Shown piece after piece: positions 26,428-35,191 of a stretch of 64,000 bases of DNA (the stretch's first letter is position 1; each line of letters begins with the position of its first letter). The stretch comes from Comamonadaceae bacterium M7527 (GTDB taxonomy: Bacteria; Pseudomonadota; Gammaproteobacteria; Burkholderiales; Burkholderiaceae_C): positions 496,001 to 560,000 of the forward strand of contig CP087990.1 in NCBI GenBank assembly GCA_021044545.1. Reading direction: 5' to 3'. A model generated the notes under the pieces. The model made no database searches and had not been told where the DNA came from. It saw only the letters and a program-made list of their open reading frames with translations. The position numbers and the translations under genes were made by a program.

Positions 26428-26470
26428 GAAACAAATGTATCAATAGTGAAAATAAAGATACAATTGTTTC
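26428..26470 (+). promoter_or_regulatory. Interrupted palindrome at the RpiR start, probable autoregulatory operator
   Basis: GAAACAAATGTATC (26428-26441) and GATACAATTGTTTC (26457-26470) are inverted repeats that match at 13 of 14 positions, separated by 15 bases. Their centres are 29 bases apart, close to three helical turns, which suits a regulator that binds as a dimer of dimers. The right arm ends two bases before the ATG at 26473, so binding would block transcription or translation start. No Shine-Dalgarno sequence fits between them. RpiR as the ligand is inferred. Confidence 0.6.
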
Positions 26471-26472
26471 TT

Positions 26473-27441
26473 ATGCAACAAGAGTCACACACGCTGGCTG
26501 CTCGCATAGAGCGGCTGTTTGACACCCTAAGCCCTGAGCTGCAGTCGGCCGCGCGGTGGTTGCTTGCCAATCAACAACAGGCGGGTGTGGTGTCCATGCG
26601 GCGCTGCGCTGTGATGGCCGGGGTGTCGGCAGCCACCATGACGCGCTTGGCCAAGGCCCTTGGCGAGACGGGTTTTGCTGCCCTGCAAGCGCAACTCAGC
26701 GCTAACACTTTGGCGCTGGCCAAACAACAGCTTGGTCAGCCATGGTCAAGCCATGAGCCTCATGCCTATGAGAGCAATGCGCGCACGGCCAAAAGCAATG
26801 CGCAGTGGTTGCAAGACCTGCGCTCGTCACATATTGGCAACGTCGCATCGGTTGCACACGCGATAGACACAGCCGCTTGGCAGGCTCTGGGTGTGCGTTT
26901 GTTGCAGGCCAGGCGTTTGGTGTGCCTGGGTGTGCGTGCCAGTTTTTCGGTGGCGCAGCAGTTGCACTATGCCAGCAGCTTGCTGCGTCCCAATGTGGAC
27001 TTGCTGCATACCAGCGGTGGTGAGGCAGATGTGTTGTGCGACTTGGATGAGCGTGATGTCTTGGTGGCTATCTCGCAAGCGCCTTATGCACAGTTGGCGC
27101 TTGAGTCTGCCCATCAAGCCAGGCGCCAAGGCCTTTATGTGGTGGCCGTGACAGACAGCAGCGTGAGCCCGTTTGCGCAAATGGCTGATCAAGCGGTGGT
27201 GTTTGAGGCGCAGTCTGTTTCATTTTTTCCGTCCATGCTGGGCAGCTTGAGTGCCATTGAGACCATGCTGGGTGCCATGGCGGTTGCCGCTGAACCGCAT
27301 CACCTAGAACACCTTGCCAGACGAGAGCGCTATTTGCGCGAGCGCCAAGCCTATGTGCTGTCCGCCAAAGACAGCGCAGGCTTTTTGCAACTGACACCTA
27401 ATCACGCCAATGACCAGCTCAATAGCGGTCGCAACGTTTAA
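26473..27441 (+). CDS. MurR/RpiR family transcriptional regulator with SIS domain
   Basis: This 322-residue regulator has an N-terminal RpiR helix-turn-helix (RIERLFDTLSPELQSAARWLL, then MAGVSAATMTRLAKALGETGFAALQAQL) and a C-terminal SIS domain (ARRLVCLGVRASFSVAQQLHYAS, DVLVAISQAPYAQLALESAHQARRQGLYVVAVTD). The SIS pocket in this family usually binds phosphosugars, but members next to amino-acid genes sense other ligands. Start choice is uncertain: ATG at 26473 is used, with GTG at 26446 in frame upstream inside the palindrome. It begins the transaminase/TRAP cluster, with only five bases to the next gene, and is its likely local regulator. Confidence 0.85.
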   Translation: MQQESHTLAARIERLFDTLSPELQSAARWLLANQQQAGVVSMRRCAVMAGVSAATMTRLAKALGETGFAALQAQLSANTLALAKQQLGQPWSSHEPHAYESNARTAKSNAQWLQDLRSSHIGNVASVAHAIDTAAWQALGVRLLQARRLVCLGVRASFSVAQQLHYASSLLRPNVDLLHTSGGEADVLCDLDERDVLVAISQAPYAQLALESAHQARRQGLYVVAVTDSSVSPFAQMADQAVVFEAQSVSFFPSMLGSLSAIETMLGAMAVAAEPHHLEHLARRERYLRERQAYVLSAKDSAGFLQLTPNHANDQLNSGRNV

Positions 27442-27446
27442 ACACC

Positions 27447-28799
27447 ATGAACACCAAAGATCTGGCCTCTGCCATCATTCATCGCCACATGGCGTTTAAG
27501 CCTGCCACTGCCGTGTCGTCATCGGCGTATGTATGGATTGAGGACGCCCAGGGCAAGCAATACATGGATGCGTCAGGCGGCGCGGCGGTGTCTTGTTTGG
27601 GGCATGCACACCCTGAGGTGTTGGCCGCCATGCACCAGCAAATTGACAAGCTGGCGTATGCACACACCAGTTTTTTTACCACCGACGTGGCTGAAACCTT
27701 GGCCCAGCAGTTGGTACAACACGCACCTGCAGGCTTAGACCGTGCCTATTTTGTAAGCGGCGGCTCAGAGGCCGTGGAGGCAGCGCTGAAGATGGCGCGC
27801 CAGTACTTTGTGGAAATTGGTCAGCCCCAGCGTAAACACTTTATCGCTCGCAAGCAAAGCTACCACGGCAATACCCTGGGCGCCCTGGCCGTGGGGGGTA
27901 ACGCCTGGCGTCGTGCGCAGTTTGAGCCTTTGCTGATTGACGTGACCCATGTCTCAGCTTGTTACGCCTACCGAGACCAAACGCCTGATGAAACACCTGC
28001 GGCCTACGGCCAGCGTTTGGTGCGTGAGTTGTCAGACGCCATTGACAACCTCGGCGGCGACAAGGTGATTGCCTTTGTGGCGGAAACCGTGGGGGCGCCA
28101 CAGCAGGTGTGTTGCCGCCTGTTGAGGGTTACTTTAAAGGTGTGCGTGAGCTGTGCGACAAGCACGGCATTTTGCTTATCCTGGACGAGGTCATGTGCGG
28201 TATGGGCCGCACGGGTAGCTTGCACGCCTGTGAGCAAGAGGGTGTCGCACCTGACTTGCTAACCATTGCAAAAGGCTTGGGTGGTGGCTACCAACCCATT
28301 GGTGCTGTGCTGGCACACACACGTATTGCGCAAAGTTTTGCAAAGGGCACCGGGCTGTTTCAACATGGCCACACCTACATAGGTCACGCAGTGGCGTGTG
28401 CGGCGGCTTTGGCGGTGCAAACCATCATTCAACGTGACCAATTGGTCGCCCAGGTGTGTGAGCGCGGCGCCTGGTTTGGTGATGCGCTGCGCGCCAGGTT
28501 TGCGCAGCATCCGCATGTGGGTGATGTGCGGACGCGGTTTGTTCTGGGGTTTGGAGTTGGTGGCCGACAGGGCGACCAAGCAGTGGTTTGACCCACAGCA
28601 CAAACTGCACGCGGCTGTCAAACGAGCGGCCATGCAAGAGGGCCTGATGGTCTACCCCATGGGTGGCACCGTTGATGGACGCTGCGGTGACCATGTGTTG
28701 CTGGCGCCACCGTTTATTGCCAGCCAAGATGAGTTGTCGCAAGTGATAGACAGAATGGCGCGGGCTATTGATGTGGGTCTTGCATCAGTATCTGCCTGA
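27447..28799 (+). CDS. Class III (omega) PLP aminotransferase, two frame shifts
   Basis: This fold-type I aminotransferase of class III transfers amino groups from omega-, beta- or non-standard amino acids to a keto acid. It begins at 27447 with YVWIEDAQGKQYMDASGGAAVSCLGH. The cofactor loop is VSGGSEAVEAALKMARQY, followed by QSYHGNTLGALAVGG. The frame then breaks in a five-G run (28091-28095); a sixth G restores FVAETVGGATAGVLPPVEGYF. The PLP region LILDEVMCGMGRTG and the lysine in TIAKGLGGGYQPIGAV lie in the second frame. A second break near 28523-28530 (net -2 or +1) leads to RGLFWGLELVADRA and the C-terminus. Repaired length is about 451 residues, normal. Its substrate is inferred to be what the adjacent TRAP system imports. 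Confidence 0.83.
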
Positions 28800-28860
28800 T
28801 GTACAGGCCCAGCGTTTTTCTTGTCGTGCACAATACCGCCCTCACGGGTGGGAATGGTTT

Positions 28861-28886
28861 AGGTTGGCATGTATTCGTGCTAACCT
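28861..28886 (+). promoter_or_regulatory. Inverted repeat upstream of the TAXI binding-protein gene
   Basis: AGGTTGGCA and TGCTAACCT are inverted repeats matching at eight of nine positions around an eight-base centre. They lie about 80 bases upstream of the ATG, before a TTGACA hexamer (28917-28922). This may be an operator or a small leader hairpin. The 169-base gap also holds the ribosome site GAGGAG near 28953. Confidence 0.45.
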
Positions 28887-28968
28887 GAAGTGTGAGAGTT
28901 GTTAGTGGTTTGGCTGTTGACACAGCTGATATGACAATTCATTGTTTTAAAAAGAGGAGTTCAGGTAT

Positions 28969-29952
28969 ATGAAATTAGTGATTCAAAAAAGTATGGCTCA
29001 TTTGGCCATTGCCGCAGCCAGCATGGCTTTGCTGATCCCAGCTGCACAGGCGGCTGAGCAGCGCTTTATGACCATAGGCACAGGCGGCGTGACTGGCGTT
29101 TACTACGCAGCAGGTGGCGCGATTTGCCGTTTGGTCAATAAAGACCGCGCCACACACGGCCTGCGTTGCTCTGTGGAGTCAACCGGCGGCTCTGTGTTCA
29201 ACATCAACACCATTCGCGCTGGCGAACTAGACTTTGGTGTGGCCCAGTCTGACTGGCAGTACCACGCAGCCAATGGCTCCAAGGTGTTTGAGAAAGACGG
29301 TGCTTTCAAGGAATTGCGCGCGGTGTTCTCTATTCACCCTGAGCCCTTCACCGTGTTGTCACGCAAGGAAGCCAACATCAGCAAGTTTGAAGACTTCAAA
29401 GGCAAGCGCTTCAACATTGGCAACCCAGGCTCAGGTACACGTGCTTCCATGGAGCAGTTGCTCAGCGCAATGGGTATGAGCAAGGACGACTTCTCGGTGG
29501 CGTCAGAGCTCAAGGCCGACGAACATGGCGCAGCTTTGTGCGACAACAAAATCGACGGCTTTTTCTACGGCGTGGGTCATCCTTCCGCCAACATCCAAGA
29601 CCCCATCACCACTTGTGGTGCCAAATTGGTGCCTTTGACCGGTCCCGCTGTGGACAAATTGGCAGCCGAGAACAGCTTTTACGCCAAGGTTGAGATTCCA
29701 GGCGGCTTGTACGCAGGTCAGGACACACCCGTACCCACCTACGGTGTGTTGGCAACTTTCGTCACGTCAACAAAGGTGTCAGACGATGTGGTGTACGCCT
29801 TGGTCAAGGGCGTTTTTGACAACTTCGACGACTTCAAAAAGCTGCACCCTGCGTTTGCCAACTTGAAGCCAGAGAACATGATCAAGAACGGCTTGTCTGC
29901 ACCATTGCACCCAGGTGCTGTGAAGTACTACAAGGAAAAAGGTTGGATGTAA
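28969..29952 (+). CDS. TAXI family TRAP transporter solute-binding protein
   Basis: This periplasmic binding protein delivers substrate to a TRAP-T permease driven by an ion gradient. The 327-residue protein has a Sec signal peptide (cleavage near AAQAAEQ, residues 27-30) and the TAXI-family core TIGTGGVTGVYYAAGGAICRLVN, STGGSVFNINTIRAGELDFGVAQSD and FKGKRFNIGNPGSGTRASME. TAXI proteins bind glutamate-like or other small carboxylates in known cases. A strong GAGGAG ribosome site and TTGACA element precede it. A hairpin separates it from the permease gene, which may give excess binding protein over permease. Confidence 0.92.
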   Translation: MKLVIQKSMAHLAIAAASMALLIPAAQAAEQRFMTIGTGGVTGVYYAAGGAICRLVNKDRATHGLRCSVESTGGSVFNINTIRAGELDFGVAQSDWQYHAANGSKVFEKDGAFKELRAVFSIHPEPFTVLSRKEANISKFEDFKGKRFNIGNPGSGTRASMEQLLSAMGMSKDDFSVASELKADEHGAALCDNKIDGFFYGVGHPSANIQDPITTCGAKLVPLTGPAVDKLAAENSFYAKVEIPGGLYAGQDTPVPTYGVLATFVTSTKVSDDVVYALVKGVFDNFDDFKKLHPAFANLKPENMIKNGLSAPLHPGAVKYYKEKGWM

Positions 29953-29982
29953 TCGCATAGGCGAACATAGACCTGATGTCGC

Positions 29983-30011
29983 AAAAAAGCTCCACCGCGT
30001 GGGGCTTTTTT
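29983..30011 (+). terminator. Hairpin with T-run between binding-protein and permease genes (attenuator)
   Basis: AAAAAAGCTCCA and TGGGGCTTTTTT form a long nearly perfect stem with one G:U/bulge and a five-base loop, so the run of T follows naturally. It looks like a strong factor-independent terminator, bidirectional by symmetry. Because the permease must still be made, it probably works by partial read-through to reduce permease relative to the binding protein. Confidence 0.75.
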
Positions 30012-30048
30012 GTCGATAGGGAGACGGCTTTTAACTCGGCACAACAGG

Positions 30049-32629
30049 ATGACAGCAACAACTAAAAATCAACCCAACGCGTCTGAAGTGGACGTGAACC
30101 AGTTGGTGCGTGACAACGACACGGGCGGACGCAAACCCGGGCCGCGCGTTGCTGCGTTCTTGGCCGCTGTGGCCTTGGCATGGTCGCTATTCCAACTATG
30201 GATCGCGTCGCCACTGCCTTTTTCATTGGGTATTTTTGTATTCAATGACACAGAGTCCCGCGCCATTCATTTGGCGTTTGCCGTGTTTTTGTCGTTTATG
30301 GCCTATCCGGCCAGCAAGCGCTCATCGCGTGCGCTTGTGCCGCTGCTGGATTGGTTGCTGGCGCTGACCGCTGCATTTTGCGCGGCCTACCTGTTTTTGT
30401 TTTACAACGAGTTGTCGACTCGTCCTGGGCAACCCACAGACTTTGACGTCGCCGTTGGCGTGGTGGGTATGGCGTTGTTGCTGGAGGCCACGCGTCGGGT
30501 CTTGGGCATGCCCATGGTGATTGTGGCGGGTCTGTTTTTGCTGTACACATTCGCTGGGCGCTACATGCCAGGCCTCATAGCCCACCGTGGCTATTCTTTG
30601 TCGCGTGCCATGAGCCATCAGTGGCTGACCACCGAAGGTGTGTTTGGTGTGGCGCTGGGTGTGTCCAGTAGCTTTATCTTTTTGTTTGTCCTGTTTGGTT
30701 CGTTGCTGGACAAAGCTGGCGCGGGCAACTACTTCATCAAATCGGCCTTTGCGCTGTTGGGACATATGCGCGGCGGCCCAGCCAAGGCGGCCGTTCTGTC
30801 GTCTGCGGCGACTGGCATTATTTCTGGCTCATCCATTGCCAACGTGGTGACAACCGGCACGTTCACCATTCCACTCATGAAGCGTGTGGGCTATAGGCCA
30901 GACCAGGCAGGCGCAGTAGAGGTGTCCAGTTCGGTGAACGGGCAGCTTATGCCACCAGTCATGGGGGCCGCTGCGTTTTTGATGGTGGAGTACGTGGGTA
31001 TTCCTTACACGCAAGTGATAAAGCACGCGTTTTTGCCGGCCATCATCTCTTATGTGGCGCTGTTGTACATCGTTCACTTGGAGGCTTTAAAGGCCGATAT
31101 GCAAGGCTTGCCAAGACGTGGCAATACCCCTTGGCAGCAACGCATGTTGTCGTTTGGCTTAACCGTTGCTGGCTTTATTGTGTTGGCAGGCGTGGTGACG
31201 TGGGTCATTGGTTTTCTTAAGACTGTACTGGGCGCTGATGCCGTGTGGCCCATTGGTGTGGGCTTGTTGGCCACCTATGTGGGCTTGCTGTGGTTTGGTG
31301 CCCAGCAGCCACAGCTGGAGCTAGATGACCCCAATGCCCCGGTGTTTGAATTGCCTGAGACAGGACCTACGCTGAAATCAGGCTTGCACTATTTGTTGTC
31401 TGTTGTGGTGCTGATTTGGTGTTTGATGGTTGAGCAACTCTCTCCTGGTTTGTCAGCGTTTTGGGCCACCATGTTTATGGTGTTCATCATGCTGACCCAA
31501 AAGCCAATCATCGCGGCATTTAGGGGAGGCGGCGTGGGTATCGCAATTCAAAGCCGGCTGGGCAGACTTGGTAGACGGCCTGGTAGCCGGTGCGCGCAAC
31601 ATGATTGGTATTGGGGTGGCCACGGCTGCAGCCGGCATTATTGTGGGTACTGTGTCTCTAACTGGCGTGGGTCTGGTGATGACAGAGGTGGTTGAAATAC
31701 TGTCTGGTGGCAACCTCATCGTGATGCTGGCGTTGGTAGCCGTTATCAGTCTCATTTTGGGGATGGGCCTGCCCACTACGGCCAACTACATTGTGGTGTC
31801 TACGCTCATGGCGCCCGTGGTGGTTGAGCTGGGCGCGCAAAGTGGGCTGATCGTGCCGCTGATTGCCGTGCACTTGTTTGTGTTCTACTTCGGCCTGATG
31901 GCGGACGTGACGCCGCCTGTGGGCTTGGCGTCTTTTGCTGCTGCCGCTATTGCGCGAACAGATCCACTCAAGACAGGTGTGACGGCGTTTGTTTACAGCA
32001 TGCGCACGGCCATTTTGCCGTTCCTGTTCATCTTTAACACCCAGTTGTTGATGATTGGTATAGACGGGACTTGGCACTTGTTCTTAACCGTGTCCAGTGC
32101 GCTGGTGGCCATGTTGCTGTTTGCGGCAGCCACTCAAGGCTACTTTTTGGTGCGCTCCAAGTTGTGGGAGTCGGCCGCGTTGCTGCTGATCACCTTTACC
32201 CTGTTTCGTCCAGGCTTTTGGTGGGACATGGTGTACCCACCGTTTGCCGCTATCCCGGCCGCACAAATGGCGCCGCTGATTGAAGCTGCCCCGGCCAACA
32301 CAGGCAAACGTGTGTGGGTAGAGGGCTTGAGCCTGGAAGGCAACGAAGTGCGCAAAGGCGTGCTGTTGCCGCTGGGGCCAGAGGGTAGCATGAAGCAGCG
32401 CCTTGCTCACTCAGGCCTGAGCGTCATGACCCAGGGTGACGGCTTGCTGGTCAGCATGGTGCGCTTTGGCAGCAAGGCTGAAAAGCTGGGGGTTGAGCAA
32501 GGCTTTGTCATCACGCAAGCCGAAGTATCCACAGACCGCCCCGACAAAGAGTGGATGTTTGTGCCGGCACTGGGCTTGTTGGCCCTGGTCTTGTTGTCGC
32601 AGCGCCGTCGTAAAGTCAAAAAGGCCTGA
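30049..32629 (+). CDS. TRAP transporter fused permease (TAXI-type, 4TM+12TM), one frame shift
   Basis: This inner-membrane permease fuses the small and large TRAP subunits into one polypeptide, as is usual for TAXI systems, and co-transports substrate with Na+ or H+. From the ATG at 30049 it shows the N-terminal segments, then DctM-like motifs GHMRGGPAKAAVLSSAATGIISGSSIANVVTTGTFTIPLMKRVGY and VNGQLMPPVMGAAAFLMVEY. The frame breaks between about 31530 and 31555, where FRGGGVGIA runs on out of frame. It continues as FKAGWADLVDGLVAGARNMIGIGVATAAAGIIVG with the second half motif GLPTTANYIVVSTLMAPV. The repaired protein is about 860 residues. Its last about 180 residues are the soluble/membrane tail common in this family. 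Confidence 0.87.
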
Positions 32630-32634
32630 CGTTT

Positions 32635-33291
32635 ATGACGCGTATTGCACTCATACATGCTTTGGCGCATTCGGTTGCGCCTATCAACGAGGCCATGGCC
32701 GCGCAATGGCCGCAAGCCTCGCGCATGAACCTGCTAGACGACAGTTTGTCTGCTGATCTGGCTGCGAACAGCCGTGGCCTGGATGAGGCCATGACCCAGC
32801 GCTTCTTGCGCTTGGGTCAATACGCAGTCGATACAGGCGCGCAGGCCATGCTTTTTACGTGTTCGGCCTTCGGGCCTTGCATTGATGCGGTGGCCAAAGC
32901 CCACCCCAACATGCCTGTGTTAAAGCCCAACGAGGCCATGGTGGAGCAAGCGCTCGCATGGCAGCACAGCGCACAAAAGCCTATTGGTTTGATTGCTTCT
33001 TTTGCGCCCACATTGGCATCTATGCCGCCAGAGTTTGGCGCTGAGGCGGCCTTGCAAACAGCGCTGGTTGAGCCCGCCCTGTTGGCCTTGAATGCTGGCC
33101 GTATCGACGAGCACGATGCGGCCGTGTTGGCCGCCGCGCGGGCGCTGGTGGACAAGGGCTGCGGTGTGATTGCCCTGGCGCAATTCAGCATGGCCAGAGC
33201 CGCTGCCTTGTTGCGCCGTGAGTTGCAGGTGCCTGTGCTCACGACGCCAGACAGCGCTATTGACAAGCTCAAGACCAAGCTGCTGGTTTAA
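32635..33291 (+). CDS. Aspartate/glutamate racemase family protein
   Basis: This 218-residue protein resembles Asp/Glu and hydantoin racemases and arylmalonate decarboxylases, which use one or two cysteines for proton abstraction. The first cysteine motif is FTCSAFGPCIDAVA (about residues 80-92). The second expected motif region reads GCGVIALAQFSMARAA, in which the usual second Cys is replaced by Ala/Gln. That raises the option of a decarboxylase or isomerase rather than a true two-base racemase. It begins four bases after the permease stop, so it belongs to the cluster; its substrate is probably the transported compound or a stereoisomer of it. Confidence 0.72.
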   Translation: MTRIALIHALAHSVAPINEAMAAQWPQASRMNLLDDSLSADLAANSRGLDEAMTQRFLRLGQYAVDTGAQAMLFTCSAFGPCIDAVAKAHPNMPVLKPNEAMVEQALAWQHSAQKPIGLIASFAPTLASMPPEFGAEAALQTALVEPALLALNAGRIDEHDAAVLAAARALVDKGCGVIALAQFSMARAAALLRRELQVPVLTTPDSAIDKLKTKLLV

Positions 33292-33323
33292 CCTGCTTAA
33301 CCTGCTTAACCTACTTAACCCGC
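33288..33323 (+). repeat. 9-bp tandem repeat at the end of the racemase gene
   Basis: Four copies of TTAACCTGC (the last two with one change each) run from the racemase stop codon into the 47-base gap before the convergent aminotransferase. Each unit places a TAA stop in the same frame. The last copies overlap the hairpin described next. Confidence 0.88.
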
Positions 33324-33336
33324 TTGGTCGGTTAAG
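33314..33336. terminator. Possible bidirectional terminator hairpin between convergent genes
   Basis: CTTAACC (33314-33320) and GGTTAAG (33330-33336) form a seven-base perfect stem with a nine-base loop, located between convergent stop codons. The flanks lack long T runs. A terminator role is plausible from position only. Confidence 0.4.
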
Positions 33337-33338
33337 GT

Positions 33339-34229
33339 TTAAACCCGGCTGGCTTCTTTGGCCAGCTGGTAGCGCTGGTACAGCTCCTGGTAGATTGGGC
33401 CTGGTGTGCCACTGCCAACCGCTTGGCCGTCCAGTGTGGTGACAGGTAACACCTCTTTGGTGGCAGACGACAGCATCAGCTCGTCTGCATTCAACACCTC
33501 CGCCTTGGTGATGCTGCGCAACTCAAACCCTATACCTGCGTCTGCGCACAGCTGCTCTATGAGACCGTAGCGTATACCCTCCAAGACAAGGTTGTTTTTA
33601 GGCGGCCCCATGACCACACCGTCTTTTACCACCCACACATTGCTGGCGGCGGCCTCACTCAGGTGTTCGCCCCTGAACATGACGGTTTCAAGCGCACCTG
33701 CGTCGGCACTGATTTGGCGAGACAATACCGCGCCCAACAACGACGTGCTCTTGATGTGGGCTTTCTCCCACCTGAAGTCAGATGCGCTGACGCAGGCTAC
33801 GCCTTGCGTGCGTTGGTCGTCTGTGGGCATGCTCATGGCGCCCACCATGACAAATACGGTGGGCGTGATGTCGTTGGGCATTACGTGGTCACGCATGGCC
33901 ACACCCCGCGTGATTTGCAGGTAAATGAGGTGGTTGTCGCTGGCTGGCGCGTCAGCGTGCAGCACCAGACTGTGGGCAATGTCACGCCACTCGTCGCGTG
34001 TGTGCGGATTGTTGATGCGCATTTCAGCCAATGAGCGCTCCAGGCGCTGCATGTGCTGGTCAAAGCGGAACAGGTGCTGCCGGTACACAGACAATACTTC
34101 GTATACGCCGTCACCAAACACAAAGCCTCTGTCCATCACGCTGATGTTGGCTTTATTCAGTGGCAATACAGTGCCGTTCAGGTAGCAGGGCGTGGCAGCA
34201 ATACGGCTTAGGTCTGAGGCGGTGGTCAT
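33339..34229 (-). CDS. D-amino acid aminotransferase-type class IV PLP enzyme
   Basis: Class IV aminotransferases include D-alanine transaminase, branched-chain transaminases and aminodeoxychorismate lyase. The 296-residue protein has YLNGTVLPLNKANISVMDRGFVFGDGVYEVL near the N-terminus, the PLP-lysine region SDFRWEKAHIKSTSLLGAVLSRQ, and EAAASNVWVVKDGVVMGPP plus SSATKEVLPVTTLDG near the C-terminus, which fits the D-amino-acid aminotransferase branch. Its start overlaps the stop of the DUF2520 gene by four bases. It is convergent with the racemase gene; a shared role in D-amino acid metabolism is possible but inferred. Confidence 0.82.
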   Translation of the reverse strand: MTTASDLSRIAATPCYLNGTVLPLNKANISVMDRGFVFGDGVYEVLSVYRQHLFRFDQHMQRLERSLAEMRINNPHTRDEWRDIAHSLVLHADAPASDNHLIYLQITRGVAMRDHVMPNDITPTVFVMVGAMSMPTDDQRTQGVACVSASDFRWEKAHIKSTSLLGAVLSRQISADAGALETVMFRGEHLSEAAASNVWVVKDGVVMGPPKNNLVLEGIRYGLIEQLCADAGIGFELRSITKAEVLNADELMLSSATKEVLPVTTLDGQAVGSGTPGPIYQELYQRYQLAKEASRV

Positions 34230-35191
34230 GGTGTGTGGCTTACAAAACTATGGGGTTCATGTGGTGCGGCGTTGCTATCGAGTAGCGCACTCAACTGGCT
34301 GATATGCTGGGGCTCAAGTCGCTGTGACGCAGCCAATAAGTGTAGCTGGCGCTTGGCCACTTGTTGGTACAGCAAACTGGCGTCTGCCCCCACAGTGGCT
34401 AGTGCCTTCAAGTGCTGGCTGACCACGCCAGCGTCACCGCGCGCCACTGGCCCTGCCACTGCGCCTGCCAAGCCTTTGGCCTGTATGCTGGCGATGGCAC
34501 CGGCACCAAGCGGCAGCAGCGCCTTTAATGCCTGGTCGATATCAATACCCGCTTCACGCCACAGCGTGGTGGCCTCAGCCAGCATGGACACCAAGGCGCT
34601 CGCTGCGTAGCCCGCGCCTGCGTGGTATAGCGCACGCTGGCCACTGGCGATGGGAAGCGGCTTCAACTGCAGGCTATGTGCCAGTGTGTTTGCCTGCGCC
34701 CATAGCGTGGCAGCGTGCTGGGCGTTGGCCTGTACCTCTATGCCTACACTGCTGCCGGGCAATTGTTGCAGCGCAACTTGTGGCTGCGAAAAGATTTGCA
34801 AAGGGTGAAAGCCAATAGCGCCGCTGCATGCGTCAGCGCCTAACGCCCCGAGCTCGGTGGCACCGCTGCAATGCAGCGCCACTTGGTGTGGCTGCCAATT
34901 GACTTGGCTGGCCGCGTGCGCAATGGCGTCGTCACCCACGGTAATCCACACCCAGTCGGCCAGCGCGATTGCATTGGTTGACAGCGGCCCCAGGCCTTGA
35001 AACCCCAACGATTGCTGCGCATCAAACATGCGCATTGATTGTGGGTTACCCACATAGCCCAATACGGTGTGGCCGGCTTGGCGCATGGCTGCCGCCAAGG
35101 TGTTGGCCAAGCGGCCAGGGCCTACAAAGGCATGTTTGATGTCTGACACGTTGGGCAATGACTTAACGCTTGGCGTACTGCATTGATCCAA
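34226..35191 (-). CDS. Rossmann-like and DUF2520 domain protein
   Basis: This 321-residue protein has an N-terminal Rossmann-like domain (HAFVGPGRLANTLAAAMRQAGHTVLGYVG) and a C-terminal DUF2520 helical domain (SGQRALYHAGAGYAASALVSMLAEATTLWREAGID). It resembles ketopantoate/pyrroline reductase-like proteins but no activity is established. The start at 35191 overlaps the GST gene by 29 bases; a later TTG or GTG near 35150 would remove most of the overlap. It is coupled to the class IV aminotransferase gene by an ATGA overlap. Confidence 0.78.
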   Translation of the reverse strand: MDQCSTPSVKSLPNVSDIKHAFVGPGRLANTLAAAMRQAGHTVLGYVGNPQSMRMFDAQQSLGFQGLGPLSTNAIALADWVWITVGDDAIAHAASQVNWQPHQVALHCSGATELGALGADACSGAIGFHPLQIFSQPQVALQQLPGSSVGIEVQANAQHAATLWAQANTLAHSLQLKPLPIASGQRALYHAGAGYAASALVSMLAEATTLWREAGIDIDQALKALLPLGAGAIASIQAKGLAGAVAGPVARGDAGVVSQHLKALATVGADASLLYQQVAKRQLHLLAASQRLEPQHISQLSALLDSNAAPHEPHSFVSHTP

